A DNA stretch of 64,000 nt from Pseudomonas fluorescens. GTDB lineage: Bacteria > Pseudomonadota > Gammaproteobacteria > Pseudomonadales > Pseudomonadaceae. The notes below the pieces were generated by a model. That model did not search any database and was not told where the DNA came from. It was given only the letters and a program-made list of their open reading frames with translations. Positions within the stretch are counted from its first letter, which is position 1; each line of letters opens with the position of its first letter. Positions 41,731 to 50,033 of this stretch are shown here, one piece after another. Location of the stretch: assembly GCF_003732425.1 (NCBI RefSeq), contig NZ_MOBX01000013.1:1304026-1368025 (forward strand), written 5' to 3'. Position numbers and translations under genes: made by a program.

Positions 41731-43939
41731 AACAAGGCTCCTCGAACGCTTCACGCTGCAGCGCCGAGGCACCGCCCCACCCTTCCGGTTTCTTGTAAGC
41801 CCATGGCCGCTGCCCGCTCTTAGCCAACGCAGGCAACCGCACACGTCGCCAACCCAGCCGATGCATGATCGCCCCGACCCGCATCTGCTCCGGCTTGCCC
41901 CAATGCCCAAAGTCCAACTTCAGCGCATTGGCCAGCACCTCGCTCCCGGTGGTGGTCTCACCGATCTGCGACTCTTCCAACCAGGTCAGAATCGGTCCTT
42001 CCCATTCATCCACAACAAAGCGCTCATCCTGCTCCTCGCCGAACATAGGCGCCTCATCCAGCGTCACCCACCAGAGATCGCCCGCGTCGTAACAGAACAC
42101 CGCCTCGGCCCACAGCTGATCGCGCATCGAGCGCAACAACTCCAGATCGACCTTGGTACACGCGACCGGCCAGTAACGCCGGTTGCCGGTGGCGTCCTTG
42201 AGGTACTCGTCCTGGTTGGTCGTACCCACGAAAACACACTGGCGTGGCACGTCCATCGTTCTGCGGCCGTAGCTCTCGCGATAAGTGTCAGTGGACGCCG
42301 AAAAGAACTGCTTGGCCTTCGTGCTCTCGGCCTTGTTAAAGCTATCCAGCTCGCCCAGCTCGACGATCCACTTGCCCCGGATCGCCTGAAAGCCGTCCTT
42401 GTCACCCAGCGCAAACGGCGTGTCCATAAACCACTCGCCGCCGAGGATACTCATCGCCGTCGACTTACCGGCGCCCTGTGCCCCTTCCAGAATCATCACC
42501 GAGTCAGCCTTGCAACCCGGCTTCATCACTCGCGCGACGGCCGACAACATCCAACGCTTGCCGACTTTTGAGGAGTAATCCGTGGCCTTAACACCCATGA
42601 CCTCCGTCAGCCAGCTTTCAAGACGCGGCACCCGATCCCACTCAAGCTTGCGCAGGTACTGCCGCACTGGATGAAACGCATGGTCATGCGCAACAACGCT
42701 CACCGCCTCGATCACATGCGAGGCCTTGACCCGCAAGTTGTACTGCTGCGCGAGCCACTTCATCACCCGCACATCATCAATGTCCGCCCAATCACCCGTG
42801 CCGCCGCCATATGGTGCCGCACGTAGCTTCACGATCTTGGAACTGAATGCGCTGTAACTGATCACACCGGCCCAGCGCTCATCGTTGGCCAGAATCAACT
42901 CGACGTTCTGCATGTGCGCAATCAACGCACCGCTCTCACTGCGGGCCAACATGTCCTTCCAACCACCAGCGGCCGGTGGCTTGACCACCGCCAACACCTG
43001 ACGGCGTACCGCCTCCAAACCTTCCGCGATATGCAGATCGTTGAAGTCGGTCCACTTGGCTTCCCGCTCACTGGAAAAGATCGGCGCAACCACTTGGCCA
43101 CCAACAATCAGCGCCGCGTTGTTCGCTTTCTCTTCACCGGGGTTCCACGCCTCGCCATTCGGCTTGGTGGTTTTCCAGTCATCGTCTCGGCAGATGATCA
43201 GCGGGCAACCGGCGAAGCGCTCCCGCATGGCCTTGCAAACCACCAGCAAATTGCCCGCATCGAACGCAACCGCCACGGTCAGTGACGTGGCCATATGCAG
43301 ACTTGCGCCGGTCGCATAGCCCTCACACACTAGTACCGGCTCGCCCGGATCCGGGTGCGGCCCGATCAGATGGAAAGCACCCTCCTTGGACATGCCGTAA
43401 GGCCAATAGGACTTGTCCCGTCCGGTGTCCTCTTGCTTGGTCGGGAACACCACCTGCAGGCCGACAATCTCGTCGCGCACATTGCTCATCGGCACCAGAA
43501 ACGCACCGGAGCGTGGCGCATACCGAACGCCGAAGCCGACAATCTGCTTGCGATCCAGATAGTCGCTACGGCCCTTCACCGGCATGCGCTTGAACATACC
43601 GGCCGCTCGCTTGGCCGCACGACGTGCCGCGTTGGCCGATATCTCAGCCGCGCGGCGTTTGGCCTCTTCCTGTCGAGCGCGCATAACTTCGCGTTCTTCA
43701 GGCGACATCCGTCCAGCCTTGACCTTGATCTTCTGAGACTCGCCAGAACGCCAGTCACCGAACGCACCGAAGATCAGCGTCTCGCCTTTCTCCGTGTGCT
43801 GTTCATGGACGACATACCAACCGTTCTTTTCCTTGCCTTTGTCCTGCGAAGTCTTACACCGGGTCAGCTTGCCAAGCACCAGCGGTTGCGCAGGCTCAAG
43901 GCCGTAGTCCGCGAATTGCCCCAACACTTCATCGAGCAT
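41723..43939 (-). CDS. Primase/helicase-like replication protein: TOPRIM + VapE domains, 738 aa
   Basis: The N-terminal ~100 residues resemble a primase leader, followed by a TOPRIM-like domain: PVLVCEGYATGASLHMA with Glu206 and IICRDDDW with Asp252 to Asp254. The C-terminal ~300 residues form a virulence-associated E (VapE/D5-like) ATPase with Walker A GAQGAGKST, FALGDKDGFQAIRGKWIVELGEL and the VFVGTTNQDEYLKDATGNRRYWPV motif. Such proteins start replication of many phages and phage-like islands. It is the largest early gene. Confidence 0.85.
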   Translation of the reverse strand: MLDEVLGQFADYGLEPAQPLVLGKLTRCKTSQDKGKEKNGWYVVHEQHTEKGETLIFGAFGDWRSGESQKIKVKAGRMSPEEREVMRARQEEAKRRAAEISANAARRAAKRAAGMFKRMPVKGRSDYLDRKQIVGFGVRYAPRSGAFLVPMSNVRDEIVGLQVVFPTKQEDTGRDKSYWPYGMSKEGAFHLIGPHPDPGEPVLVCEGYATGASLHMATSLTVAVAFDAGNLLVVCKAMRERFAGCPLIICRDDDWKTTKPNGEAWNPGEEKANNAALIVGGQVVAPIFSSEREAKWTDFNDLHIAEGLEAVRRQVLAVVKPPAAGGWKDMLARSESGALIAHMQNVELILANDERWAGVISYSAFSSKIVKLRAAPYGGGTGDWADIDDVRVMKWLAQQYNLRVKASHVIEAVSVVAHDHAFHPVRQYLRKLEWDRVPRLESWLTEVMGVKATDYSSKVGKRWMLSAVARVMKPGCKADSVMILEGAQGAGKSTAMSILGGEWFMDTPFALGDKDGFQAIRGKWIVELGELDSFNKAESTKAKQFFSASTDTYRESYGRRTMDVPRQCVFVGTTNQDEYLKDATGNRRYWPVACTKVDLELLRSMRDQLWAEAVFCYDAGDLWWVTLDEAPMFGEEQDERFVVDEWEGPILTWLEESQIGETTTGSEVLANALKLDFGHWGKPEQMRVGAIMHRLGWRRVRLPALAKSGQRPWAYKKPEGWGGASALQREAFEEPCFD

Positions 43940-44156
43940 GGATGGCCTCCATGATCTCTTTGACCTCCTGACAGCTCACGCATTGCGTGCAGCCAGGAAC
44001 AGCTAAACGCCGTCCCTCGGGAATTGGGCTGTCGCAGTTTTCACAGAATAAAAACGAATGCGCCGCCAATGCAGATTTAGCGGCGTTGCGTGCAGCGAGC
44101 GCCTGATCGATACGCTCTTGCACCAGGTCATTAGCGAAGTCAGCAATGTCAGCCAC
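43929..44156 (-). CDS. TraR/DksA-type zinc-finger protein, 75 aa
   Basis: A short protein with the conserved C4 zinc motif (FCENCDSPIPEGRRLAVPGCTQCVSCQEVKE, cysteines in CxxC...CxxC spacing) and an upstream helix (DLVQERIDQALAARNAAK). TraR/DksA proteins bind the RNA polymerase secondary channel, and phage copies can bias transcription. GTG 44156 is the likely start, overlapping the CII-like stop. It overlaps the primase start by 11 bases. Confidence 0.8.
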   Translation of the reverse strand: MADIADFANDLVQERIDQALAARNAAKSALAAHSFLFCENCDSPIPEGRRLAVPGCTQCVSCQEVKEIMEAIHAR

Positions 44157-44667
44157 GATCAACACCCCCCGTCGTCTGGTTGACATACGTGGCGCGGTTG
44201 AACAAACCCAACAGCCCCTGAATCCCACGAAACACCTGCAGGCGAATCGCGGCCAGTTCCTCATCGGAAACAACCCCGTCGCCAATGCTCTTGGCCCAGG
44301 TATCCGCCAGATCCGCCACCTGCCGGAAGTACTCGGCAATCCCGGTGGTCAGTGTCTCAGGCATGTCATTCGTGTAAGCCTCAGCCAATTCCTGCCAAGT
44401 CGTATCACCTACTAAAGCATGCACTGCATCGAGAATACGGCGATCCTTTGTCAACTCCAGAATCTCGCCGAACTCTTGAATGTTCACCGTGTGGCTGGGG
44501 TGGGTTGGGGACAACTTGTGCTGCAGCGTGGTTGCATTCCGGCCGGTGGTGGCGGCGATGGCTGCGGCGCCGCCGGGGTAGTCCCGGGCAGCATGGTAAA
44601 GCGCGAGATCGAGCGGCAAAACTTCCCGCTGCGCCCGCTCAACAGAACTCAGAGCAATACGGCTCAT
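44149..44667 (-). CDS. Phage regulatory CII-like protein, 172 aa
   Basis: Phage CII (CP76/PF06892-type) regulatory protein: LPLDLALYHAARDYPGGAAAIAATTGRNATTLQHKLSPTHPSHTVNIQEFGEIL is the DNA-binding family signature; the C-terminal half is helical. It is the second gene of the leftward early operon after cro. Confidence 0.85.
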   Translation of the reverse strand: MSRIALSSVERAQREVLPLDLALYHAARDYPGGAAAIAATTGRNATTLQHKLSPTHPSHTVNIQEFGEILELTKDRRILDAVHALVGDTTWQELAEAYTNDMPETLTTGIAEYFRQVADLADTWAKSIGDGVVSDEELAAIRLQVFRGIQGLLGLFNRATYVNQTTGGVDRG

Positions 44668-44998
44668 GGCATTAATCCTTGTAAGTTGCCAGTGCCGCGC
44701 GACATGCAGTGGTGATACATTTGCCGCGTGGCTTGAAAGGGCCCAAACGCCGGCTAGATCTTAGGGATCGATACCGGCACCGTGCCGGGACGAGCAATCC
44801 GTTGCTCACCCCTGGCGCAACAGCTGCCAAATCTGTGGTGGAAGAGGCAGCAACACCAAGGCTTCCGAGCCTTGGAAAAGCGCGATGAAGAGAAGTGGTT
44901 GCATGTGGTGTGCCCGCCTATCTTAATCGCGACCCGACAGCGCTGTGGTGGTGCGTGCCGGGAGGAACTGGGCGGCCCTTGGGTCGCCTTTTTTCTTG
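44668..44998. other. 331-bp gap between the CII-like and Cro-like genes
   Basis: No coding sequence is convincing on either strand. It would form a long leader in the leftward early transcript; no clear terminator or promoter was seen. Confidence 0.4.
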
Positions 44999-45259
44999 CT
45001 ACGCTGCAGCTTTGTGAGGGGCCGAAGCGTTCAGCAGCCAAGCTGCTTGGAAGGCGTTGCCTTTCTGCTTTGCAGCGGTCGCCAGCAGCTCGGCGTATTT
45101 GGTTTCACCTGTGTAATCCGTTCGCGGCAGGCATGCGGCCCGACGCCATTTGTTCAACGCCTGATAGCTTCTATTGCATACCTTCGCGGCGGCCCCGATG
45201 CCGCCTACGGCTTCAAACGCGAATGCAATCGCGCTCGGAAAATCTGCGGGGTCCAGCAT
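44999..45259 (-). CDS. Cro/YdaS-like repressor, 86 aa
   Basis: A small helix-turn-helix protein: VGGIGAAAKVCNRSYQALNKWRRAACLPRTDYTGETKYAELLA is typical of Cro proteins in Pseudomonas lambdoid phages. It is divergent from cI with operators between them. ATG 45259 is preceded by GGAGGTTG. Confidence 0.75.
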   Translation of the reverse strand: MLDPADFPSAIAFAFEAVGGIGAAAKVCNRSYQALNKWRRAACLPRTDYTGETKYAELLATAAKQKGNAFQAAWLLNASAPHKAAA

Positions 45260-45348
45260 GACAACCTCCAATTATCAACCCGTGGTTGATGTTATAGATC
45301 AACTGACTATTGCGCAACCTTTATGAGACTCTCAACTAATGGTTGATA
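45260..45348. promoter_or_regulatory. cro-cI divergent promoter region with palindromic operators
   Basis: A perfect palindrome ATCAACC-CGT-GGTTGAT lies at 45274-45290. A second site with the same TCAAC-N5-GTTGA pattern lies at 45331-45347 and includes the cI start codon (45339). A half site ATCAACTGAC follows at 45298-45307. These are predicted CI/Cro operators; a site across the cI start suggests autoregulation of cI. Confidence 0.75.
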
Positions 45349-46070
45349 AAAACTTTCTCCGCGCAGCTTTCAGTGAGCGCCTACACGAAGCTCTCGACGA
45401 TGCCGGCATACGCAGACGGGGTCGTGGGGTGGATATCCATCGTCAGTTGAAAAGCATGGGAGTCGAAAAGACCACGCAGGCCATCAGCAAGTGGCTGAAT
45501 GGAGAAGCGATGGCAGAAGCTGACAGCATGACTGCACTCTGCTCATGGCTAAAGATAAGGCGTGAATGGCTTGAGTACGGCGTGCTGCCGAAAGAGCAAA
45601 CCGGTGAGAGTAATGTTCGCAAAATAGCAGTTGGTGAGGGAGGCAACGTCTGCGAAATCAATCAGCGCTTTGGTAAGGTTCCATTGATATCGTGGGTTCA
45701 AGCAGGTGCATGGTGTGAGGCAATCTCTAATTTTGAGAATTATGATGCTGACTCTTGGCTATCGTGCCCTGTTCCGATCAGCAGTCATGGTTACGCTTTA
45801 AAAGTTCTAGGGGATTCGATGACGAATCCGGGCCCAGGGCGAAGCTATCCTACAGGATGCATTATTTTTGTAGATCCTGAGGCAGAAACGAAAACTGGTG
45901 ACCGAGTAATTGCCAGGGTTCCCCGCACTAATGAAGCTACGTTCAAAATCCTTGTAGAGGATGCAGGTCGACAGTTTTTACGTCCGATTAACCCGCAATA
46001 CCCAATAATAGACATTACAGAAGAAACCCATATATGTGGAAAAGTTGTGGGTTCGTTTATACCCGAATAA
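45339..46070 (+). CDS. CI-like LexA-family phage repressor, 243 aa
   Basis: An N-terminal helix-turn-helix domain (IHRQLKSMGVEKTTQAISKWLNGEA) is joined to an S24/LexA peptidase domain: cleavage site Ala122-Gly123, nucleophile Ser160 in VLGDSMTNP, and general base Lys203 in ATFKILV. RecA-stimulated autocleavage is therefore expected, so the prophage should be SOS-inducible. The gene faces cro across shared operators and the start codon lies inside an operator. Immediately downstream and opposite is the PD-(D/E)XK cargo gene. Confidence 0.9.
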   Translation: MVDKNFLRAAFSERLHEALDDAGIRRRGRGVDIHRQLKSMGVEKTTQAISKWLNGEAMAEADSMTALCSWLKIRREWLEYGVLPKEQTGESNVRKIAVGEGGNVCEINQRFGKVPLISWVQAGAWCEAISNFENYDADSWLSCPVPISSHGYALKVLGDSMTNPGPGRSYPTGCIIFVDPEAETKTGDRVIARVPRTNEATFKILVEDAGRQFLRPINPQYPIIDITEETHICGKVVGSFIPE

Positions 46071-46098
46071 GCTGTAAAACAGCCCACAACTTAAGCTA

Positions 46099-47862
46099 TC
46101 ATTCTGAATAAATGAAAATTTCCGCTTTCTTAGGAAACTTGGTAGCAGACTTTATCCCGACGACTCCATCACTAACTTGCTCAGCCTCTACCCCATCCAC
46201 CTGCAGCGACTGAATGATATGCTTGCTATAATGCATGTCTTTCTTAGCAATAACAGTATCCCCTACTTTTACTCCCCCCCCGTCAAGATCAACGACAACA
46301 ACAGCACCATTCATTAAATATTCAGATGGCTGCCCTAGCGACTTCATATCGGAAGGGATCAAATTTATGAGCCCAAAAGCGAACAACTGCTCCCGCACAT
46401 CTTCCTTTCTTAGGATTTCATCTCTTATCAGAAAGAAAGCCAAATACAGTTGGTACGTAGTCAAGAGCCCTCGCTCATCCAGTAAAGCATCCTGTAATTG
46501 GTGTTCCGTAAATGGCGGGTTCTTCCTATTATCTGGCGCCACATATCTTTCATGATTAACAATATAAAGACCGTAAACATCAAAACTTTTCCTTTGCTTC
46601 ATCCTTCTATTTTTTATTTTTGTAATCTGTGAACACGCTTTGTCAGTTGAGGTTCCCCCAATACCCTTCACCTCTACGACCAATAGCTTGTCTCCACAAT
46701 CAATCTGCAAATCTTCCTCTAGAACCCCTTCAGCTTCCTCGTCTTGATTTAAGACCGAATCAAACCCCAACCACCGAAAATAATGCTGGACAGCACATAC
46801 TAGTGAATCGCCAGTTTCGGATATCAAATCCCTTAGAAATTTGTACTCTTCCTTCAAAGCAACAAGATCATTTTCAGCTTTTGCAACTTGTGATCTATAG
46901 ACCTCCTCCAACTTCACCCTATGAGCTTGTAGCTCGATCTCTCCCGGCACAGGGAAATTCCCACTGTCCAGCCATGCGAATTGCCCACTAAATGGAAAGA
47001 CTTGTGGAAAGTGCTCAGCCAAACAGTGCTCAAATAAATCCTTGATAAAACCTGCTTTATCCTCAACTTGAGGGAATACAAAAACAGCCCCTTCCCCCAC
47101 CGCATGAAAATAAGAAATTATCTCATCGCTGTCATTAAGAACCAGAGGAACAAAATCTTCATTCTGAACGGATGCAAACTGGTCTGAATCCCAATAAGTT
47201 GGATGCTCAAAAACAACTTGATATTGACTACTACCAAAATACTTTTTAACTAGCGAAAAATAAACATTTTCGACCTCAGGCGATTTTATGCGTCGCCCTA
47301 CTTTATTGGAACATGACGGAAACCCTGCATACAAGTTTCTAGTCGAGCAAGAGTACGATTCATCCCACGAACTCCCTCCCCTATCAATCTTGACGGTCTG
47401 GTAATTCGCCTCTTCAATAGTACTGGAAAAAATCACAACTATTGACAACTTCCTCAATAAAAGATCCAGCTCACCTCCGACGATATGCATTCCGCCAGGT
47501 CTTGGATTGAATAAACTCTCAGGGTATGCACTATAAAAAGCGTAGGCGACACCGCCCGTAGCATTTCCTAGCGGGGCGGAAGTGTATTGAGTCTCTTTTA
47601 TCTCCCCACCCAAATCAATCACAACGACATCATATTCGTGTAAATTTTCTGGGAGGCTAAAATTTAGTTTCACATGTTTCGCATCGCCCCTATTTCTGTT
47701 TCCTACCCGAATAGGTTTTCCTAACGATGCCGAAACCACGTCATAACGCTTTTCAATTAGCGCATCAGTTACACTAGGATCAACATCAAACACGCAGATC
47801 AGCGGCTTCTCGTGCTTAGCTTTGTCTTTATTAATTTCTTCCACCGCACCTACCATATCCAA
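46099..47862 (-). CDS. Large hypothetical protein with PD-(D/E)XK-type nuclease motif, 587 aa, beside the repressor
   Basis: Unlike its neighbours in base composition (AT-rich) and unknown as a family to me. Residues 20-150 look like an alpha/beta domain (LICVFDVDPSVTDALIEKRYD, then YDVVVIDLGGE). Residues about 310-345 are a coiled coil. Residues 350-440 hold a restriction-like core: D384/D388 in EEDLQID, E397-V-K399 in LLVVEVKG, then Gln412 and a helix. The C-terminal ~80 residues are beta-rich (VVVVDLDGGGVKVGDTVIAKK). The gene converges on cI and is transcribed apart from the phage early operon. Location beside the repressor and the nuclease motif point to a lysogen-expressed exclusion or defence role; this is inference. 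Confidence 0.6.
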   Translation of the reverse strand: MDMVGAVEEINKDKAKHEKPLICVFDVDPSVTDALIEKRYDVVSASLGKPIRVGNRNRGDAKHVKLNFSLPENLHEYDVVVIDLGGEIKETQYTSAPLGNATGGVAYAFYSAYPESLFNPRPGGMHIVGGELDLLLRKLSIVVIFSSTIEEANYQTVKIDRGGSSWDESYSCSTRNLYAGFPSCSNKVGRRIKSPEVENVYFSLVKKYFGSSQYQVVFEHPTYWDSDQFASVQNEDFVPLVLNDSDEIISYFHAVGEGAVFVFPQVEDKAGFIKDLFEHCLAEHFPQVFPFSGQFAWLDSGNFPVPGEIELQAHRVKLEEVYRSQVAKAENDLVALKEEYKFLRDLISETGDSLVCAVQHYFRWLGFDSVLNQDEEAEGVLEEDLQIDCGDKLLVVEVKGIGGTSTDKACSQITKIKNRRMKQRKSFDVYGLYIVNHERYVAPDNRKNPPFTEHQLQDALLDERGLLTTYQLYLAFFLIRDEILRKEDVREQLFAFGLINLIPSDMKSLGQPSEYLMNGAVVVVDLDGGGVKVGDTVIAKKDMHYSKHIIQSLQVDGVEAEQVSDGVVGIKSATKFPKKAEIFIYSE

Positions 47863-47957
47863 TCCTTTTGAAATACTTTATGAATTCAAATCAATATAGA
47901 ATCTTTCTCACTATGTCAATGCGCCACCAGCTCGCACCTGGTAGCGAACAAAATCAT

Positions 47958-47986
47958 TGACTAATATCAACTGACAGTTGATATTG
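47958..47986 (+). promoter_or_regulatory. Rightward early promoter with embedded CI operator
   Basis: TTGACT (-35) at 47958-47963 and GATATT (-10 like) at 47980-47985 flank the palindrome ATCAACTG-A-CAGTTGAT at 47966-47982. Its arms extend to ten bases on each side. The operator has the same nTCAAC-N5-GTTGAn pattern as the cro-cI operators and occupies the spacer, so repressor binding would block RNA polymerase. It should drive the rightward small-gene operon from 48021. Confidence 0.75.
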
Positions 47987-48020
47987 ACCTCACTCTTCCA
48001 CCACAGAGCGAGGCAAAACC

Positions 48021-48197
48021 ATGCACACCACAGCAACCCTGCACGTCCACCCGGCCGCTGCTGACCCCTTCCGAATCTTCGAGATCCGCCGTCTGGCCCG
48101 CGAAAGCGGCTGCTCGTTTGTCACCACCAAACCGAAGCAGCAACCTCGCACAGCCTCCACCCCATTCGATCCGAACGGCGGAGGGCACGCAGCATGA
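48021..48197 (+). CDS. Small early phage protein, 58 aa
   Basis: First gene after the operator-controlled promoter. Starts at ATG 48021 behind GAGGCAAAACC and encodes a His/Ala/Pro-rich N-terminus, then a basic FRIFEIRRLARESGCSFVTTK segment. Its stop overlaps the next start (ATGA). Short Pseudomonas phage proteins with this kind of basic core exist, but no function is known to me. Confidence 0.55.
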   Translation: MHTTATLHVHPAAADPFRIFEIRRLARESGCSFVTTKPKQQPRTASTPFDPNGGGHAA

Positions 48198-48784
48198 TCA
48201 AGTTCAAAATCGACAACCGCACCCTGCAATTGCTGAATGCCCAGGTCAACCTGAGCGAGACCTTTAACCACGTCCTCAGAACAGCGCCCAAGCGTGAGTG
48301 CTTGGCGTTCCGGCTCAAGGTCGAACGCGGCACATTGGAAAGCACCTTCGTCGTCGAGCTGGGTAGCGAACGCCACACGCTGACCCTGCAGAACGACAAG
48401 AAAACGCACCTCAAGCTGGCCGACTTCATCGAAGAAATCGCCAATGGCCCGTTCGACGCGAGCAACACCAGCGACCTGGTGCACCGCCCGCATGCCACCC
48501 GCGAATACGGCCGCTTCGAAGTCTCGGACAAACAACGCGTTTTCGAGCTGGTCCGCACCGGCGGTGTGCTGAGCCTCGACATGGGCTTCGACTACCCCCT
48601 AAAGGTCGCGCTGCACCGCACGCAATCACGCTCGGGCGTCACCATCATCCTGAGCATCGGCAACACAAGCCCGCACACCCGCTGCTTCACCGCCTACGGC
48701 ACCGATGTCGAGATCTACGGCAAGGTCAGCGAGTCCATCTACCACCTTGCTGCAGCAGCAACTCCTGCTGCGCACGCGGCATGA
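48194..48784 (+). CDS. Early phage hypothetical protein, 196 aa
   Basis: A soluble protein beginning MIKFKIDNRTLQLLNAQVNLSETF, with FRLKVERGTLESTFVVELGSERHTLTLQN and a C-terminal beta-rich part. It is in the same position as early-operon proteins of Pseudomonas lambdoid phages. No domain was recognised. It is coupled by overlap with the preceding gene and is followed by KilAC. Confidence 0.6.
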   Translation: MIKFKIDNRTLQLLNAQVNLSETFNHVLRTAPKRECLAFRLKVERGTLESTFVVELGSERHTLTLQNDKKTHLKLADFIEEIANGPFDASNTSDLVHRPHATREYGRFEVSDKQRVFELVRTGGVLSLDMGFDYPLKVALHRTQSRSGVTIILSIGNTSPHTRCFTAYGTDVEIYGKVSESIYHLAAAATPAAHAA

Positions 48785-48794
48785 GGGGCACACC

Positions 48795-49079
48795 ATGGAA
48801 CGCACCCTCGCCCAAGCCGCAACACAACTCGGCCTGACCCGGCCCAAGCTAATCGCTCGCATGCGGGAAAAAGGCCTGCTCAACGAACGGAACCTGCCGG
48901 CCTACCCCAACCGTGACCGCGAGTACCTGCGAATCAAGGACGGCCAGTGGTACCACGACCAGCTCGGCATGCAGTACAGCCAGTCAACCCGGATCAAACA
49001 ACCTGGCATCCGCTGGCTAGCCGAACAACTGGGCATCGATCTACCCGCCATCCCGGCAGACAACCGTGACGTGGCCTAG
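48795..49079 (+). CDS. KilAC-domain antirepressor-like protein, 94 aa
   Basis: The protein begins MERTLAQAATQLGLTRPKLIARMREKGLL and ends with QSTRIKQPGIRWLAEQLGI, the signature of the KilAC (phage antirepressor C-terminal) domain. It is only the C-terminal domain of classical antirepressors, without the N-terminal Bro/Ant part. AGGGGC precedes ATG 48795. It overlaps the next gene by 14 bases. Confidence 0.75.
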   Translation: MERTLAQAATQLGLTRPKLIARMREKGLLNERNLPAYPNRDREYLRIKDGQWYHDQLGMQYSQSTRIKQPGIRWLAEQLGIDLPAIPADNRDVA

Positions 49080-49245
49080 GGAATACGCCCGCCAGATCAT
49101 CGCTATGCGGACACGAGAGGAGCGCAACGCCGCGCTCCTCGAAGTGCCCGAACATCTGCGCGAGCTGACCAGAACGCACTGCCTGAACGCCTGGAACCAC
49201 CCGGCCAGAAAACAACGCAAGGAGGCCCAACAAAGCCATGAGTAA
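49066..49245 (+). CDS. Small phage protein, 59 aa
   Basis: A GTG start at 49066 lies within the KilAC gene end. It encodes a helical basic protein with TWPREYARQIIAMRTREER, then EHLRELTRTHC and a Lys/Gln-rich tail. Many Pseudomonas prophages have a similar small protein beginning TWPREYA in this operon. Function is unknown. Its stop overlaps the next ATG. Confidence 0.6.
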   Translation: MTWPREYARQIIAMRTREERNAALLEVPEHLRELTRTHCLNAWNHPARKQRKEAQQSHE

Positions 49246-49555
49246 CACAGCACAAAAACCGCTGCTCCTGCACCCGGCGCCGGAGTCAGCCACCGTCGAA
49301 CTGCTTTACCGCATCTTCGGCGATGTTCTGATCCCGCTCGACAAAGTGCGCGAGCAGTACTTTCGCAACCTCAACGAGCAGTCCTTCGTCGCCGAGATCA
49401 GCAGCGGTCGCATCCAGCTCCCCATCACCACGCTGGACACCAGCCGCAAGGCACCTAAGTACGCACACATCCGGCACGTCGCTTCCCTGATAGACATCCG
49501 CGCCTACCAGGCCGACGAAGACATGCAGCGACAGCAGGACGACACCAACGAGTAA
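49238..49555 (+). CDS. PrtN-family (pyocin activator) protein, 105 aa
   Basis: Pyocin activator PrtN domain: ELLYRIFGDVLIPLDKVREQYFRNLNEQSFVAEISSGRIQLPITTLDTSRKAPKYAHIRHVASLIDIRA has the family's pattern. In P. aeruginosa, PrtN activates pyocin genes when PrtR is inactivated. Here the gene lies in the repressor-controlled early operon, so it may activate late or lysis functions. Another copy follows at 50662-50937. Confidence 0.8.
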   Translation: MSNTAQKPLLLHPAPESATVELLYRIFGDVLIPLDKVREQYFRNLNEQSFVAEISSGRIQLPITTLDTSRKAPKYAHIRHVASLIDIRAYQADEDMQRQQDDTNE

Positions 49556-49613
49556 CACCCACAAACCGAACGGCTGCCACCACCAGCCTGTGACATCAAC
49601 AGGAGCACACCAC

Positions 49614-50033
49614 ATGACCGCAATTCAGATCTGCGCACTCATCGCCCTGATCATTCTGGCCGGACTACTAGTATGGGCCGGCTACTTCATGGGCCACAGC
49701 GACGGCATGTCTGCCGGCATGAAAGAAAGCGACAACATCCAGCGCGTAGAAAGCGCCAAGACCATCCGCGAATTAAGGGCCTCCCTCGACTTCATCAAGG
49801 CTGACCACGCTCGCTTGGCGCAATTCAGCAAGCGCCTTCAGCAAGCATTGACGCTTGGCGAACCCGAACGCCAGACGTTGCTCGAGATCGCGGAAAAACT
49901 TCGCATTGCCGCCGACACATATGCAGCGTTCCGCACGGGAAAAAAACTCGAGCGCGAAACCCGCGTCTTGCGCGATCAAGCGCTCGCCATCGCAGCCCTT
50001 CTGGAGCCGGCAAATCAAGAGAGCGCCGCATGA
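49614..50033 (+). CDS. Membrane-anchored small phage protein, 139 aa
   Basis: An N-terminal transmembrane segment (ICALIALIILAGLLVWAGYFMG, about residues 6-27) leads to a helical cytoplasmic or periplasmic domain with an ELRASLDFIKADHARLAQFSKRLQQAL coiled-coil-like part. ATG 49614 follows AGGAGCACACCAC. It overlaps the next gene by four bases. No family with known function was recognised. Confidence 0.6.
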   Translation: MTAIQICALIALIILAGLLVWAGYFMGHSDGMSAGMKESDNIQRVESAKTIRELRASLDFIKADHARLAQFSKRLQQALTLGEPERQTLLEIAEKLRIAADTYAAFRTGKKLERETRVLRDQALAIAALLEPANQESAA

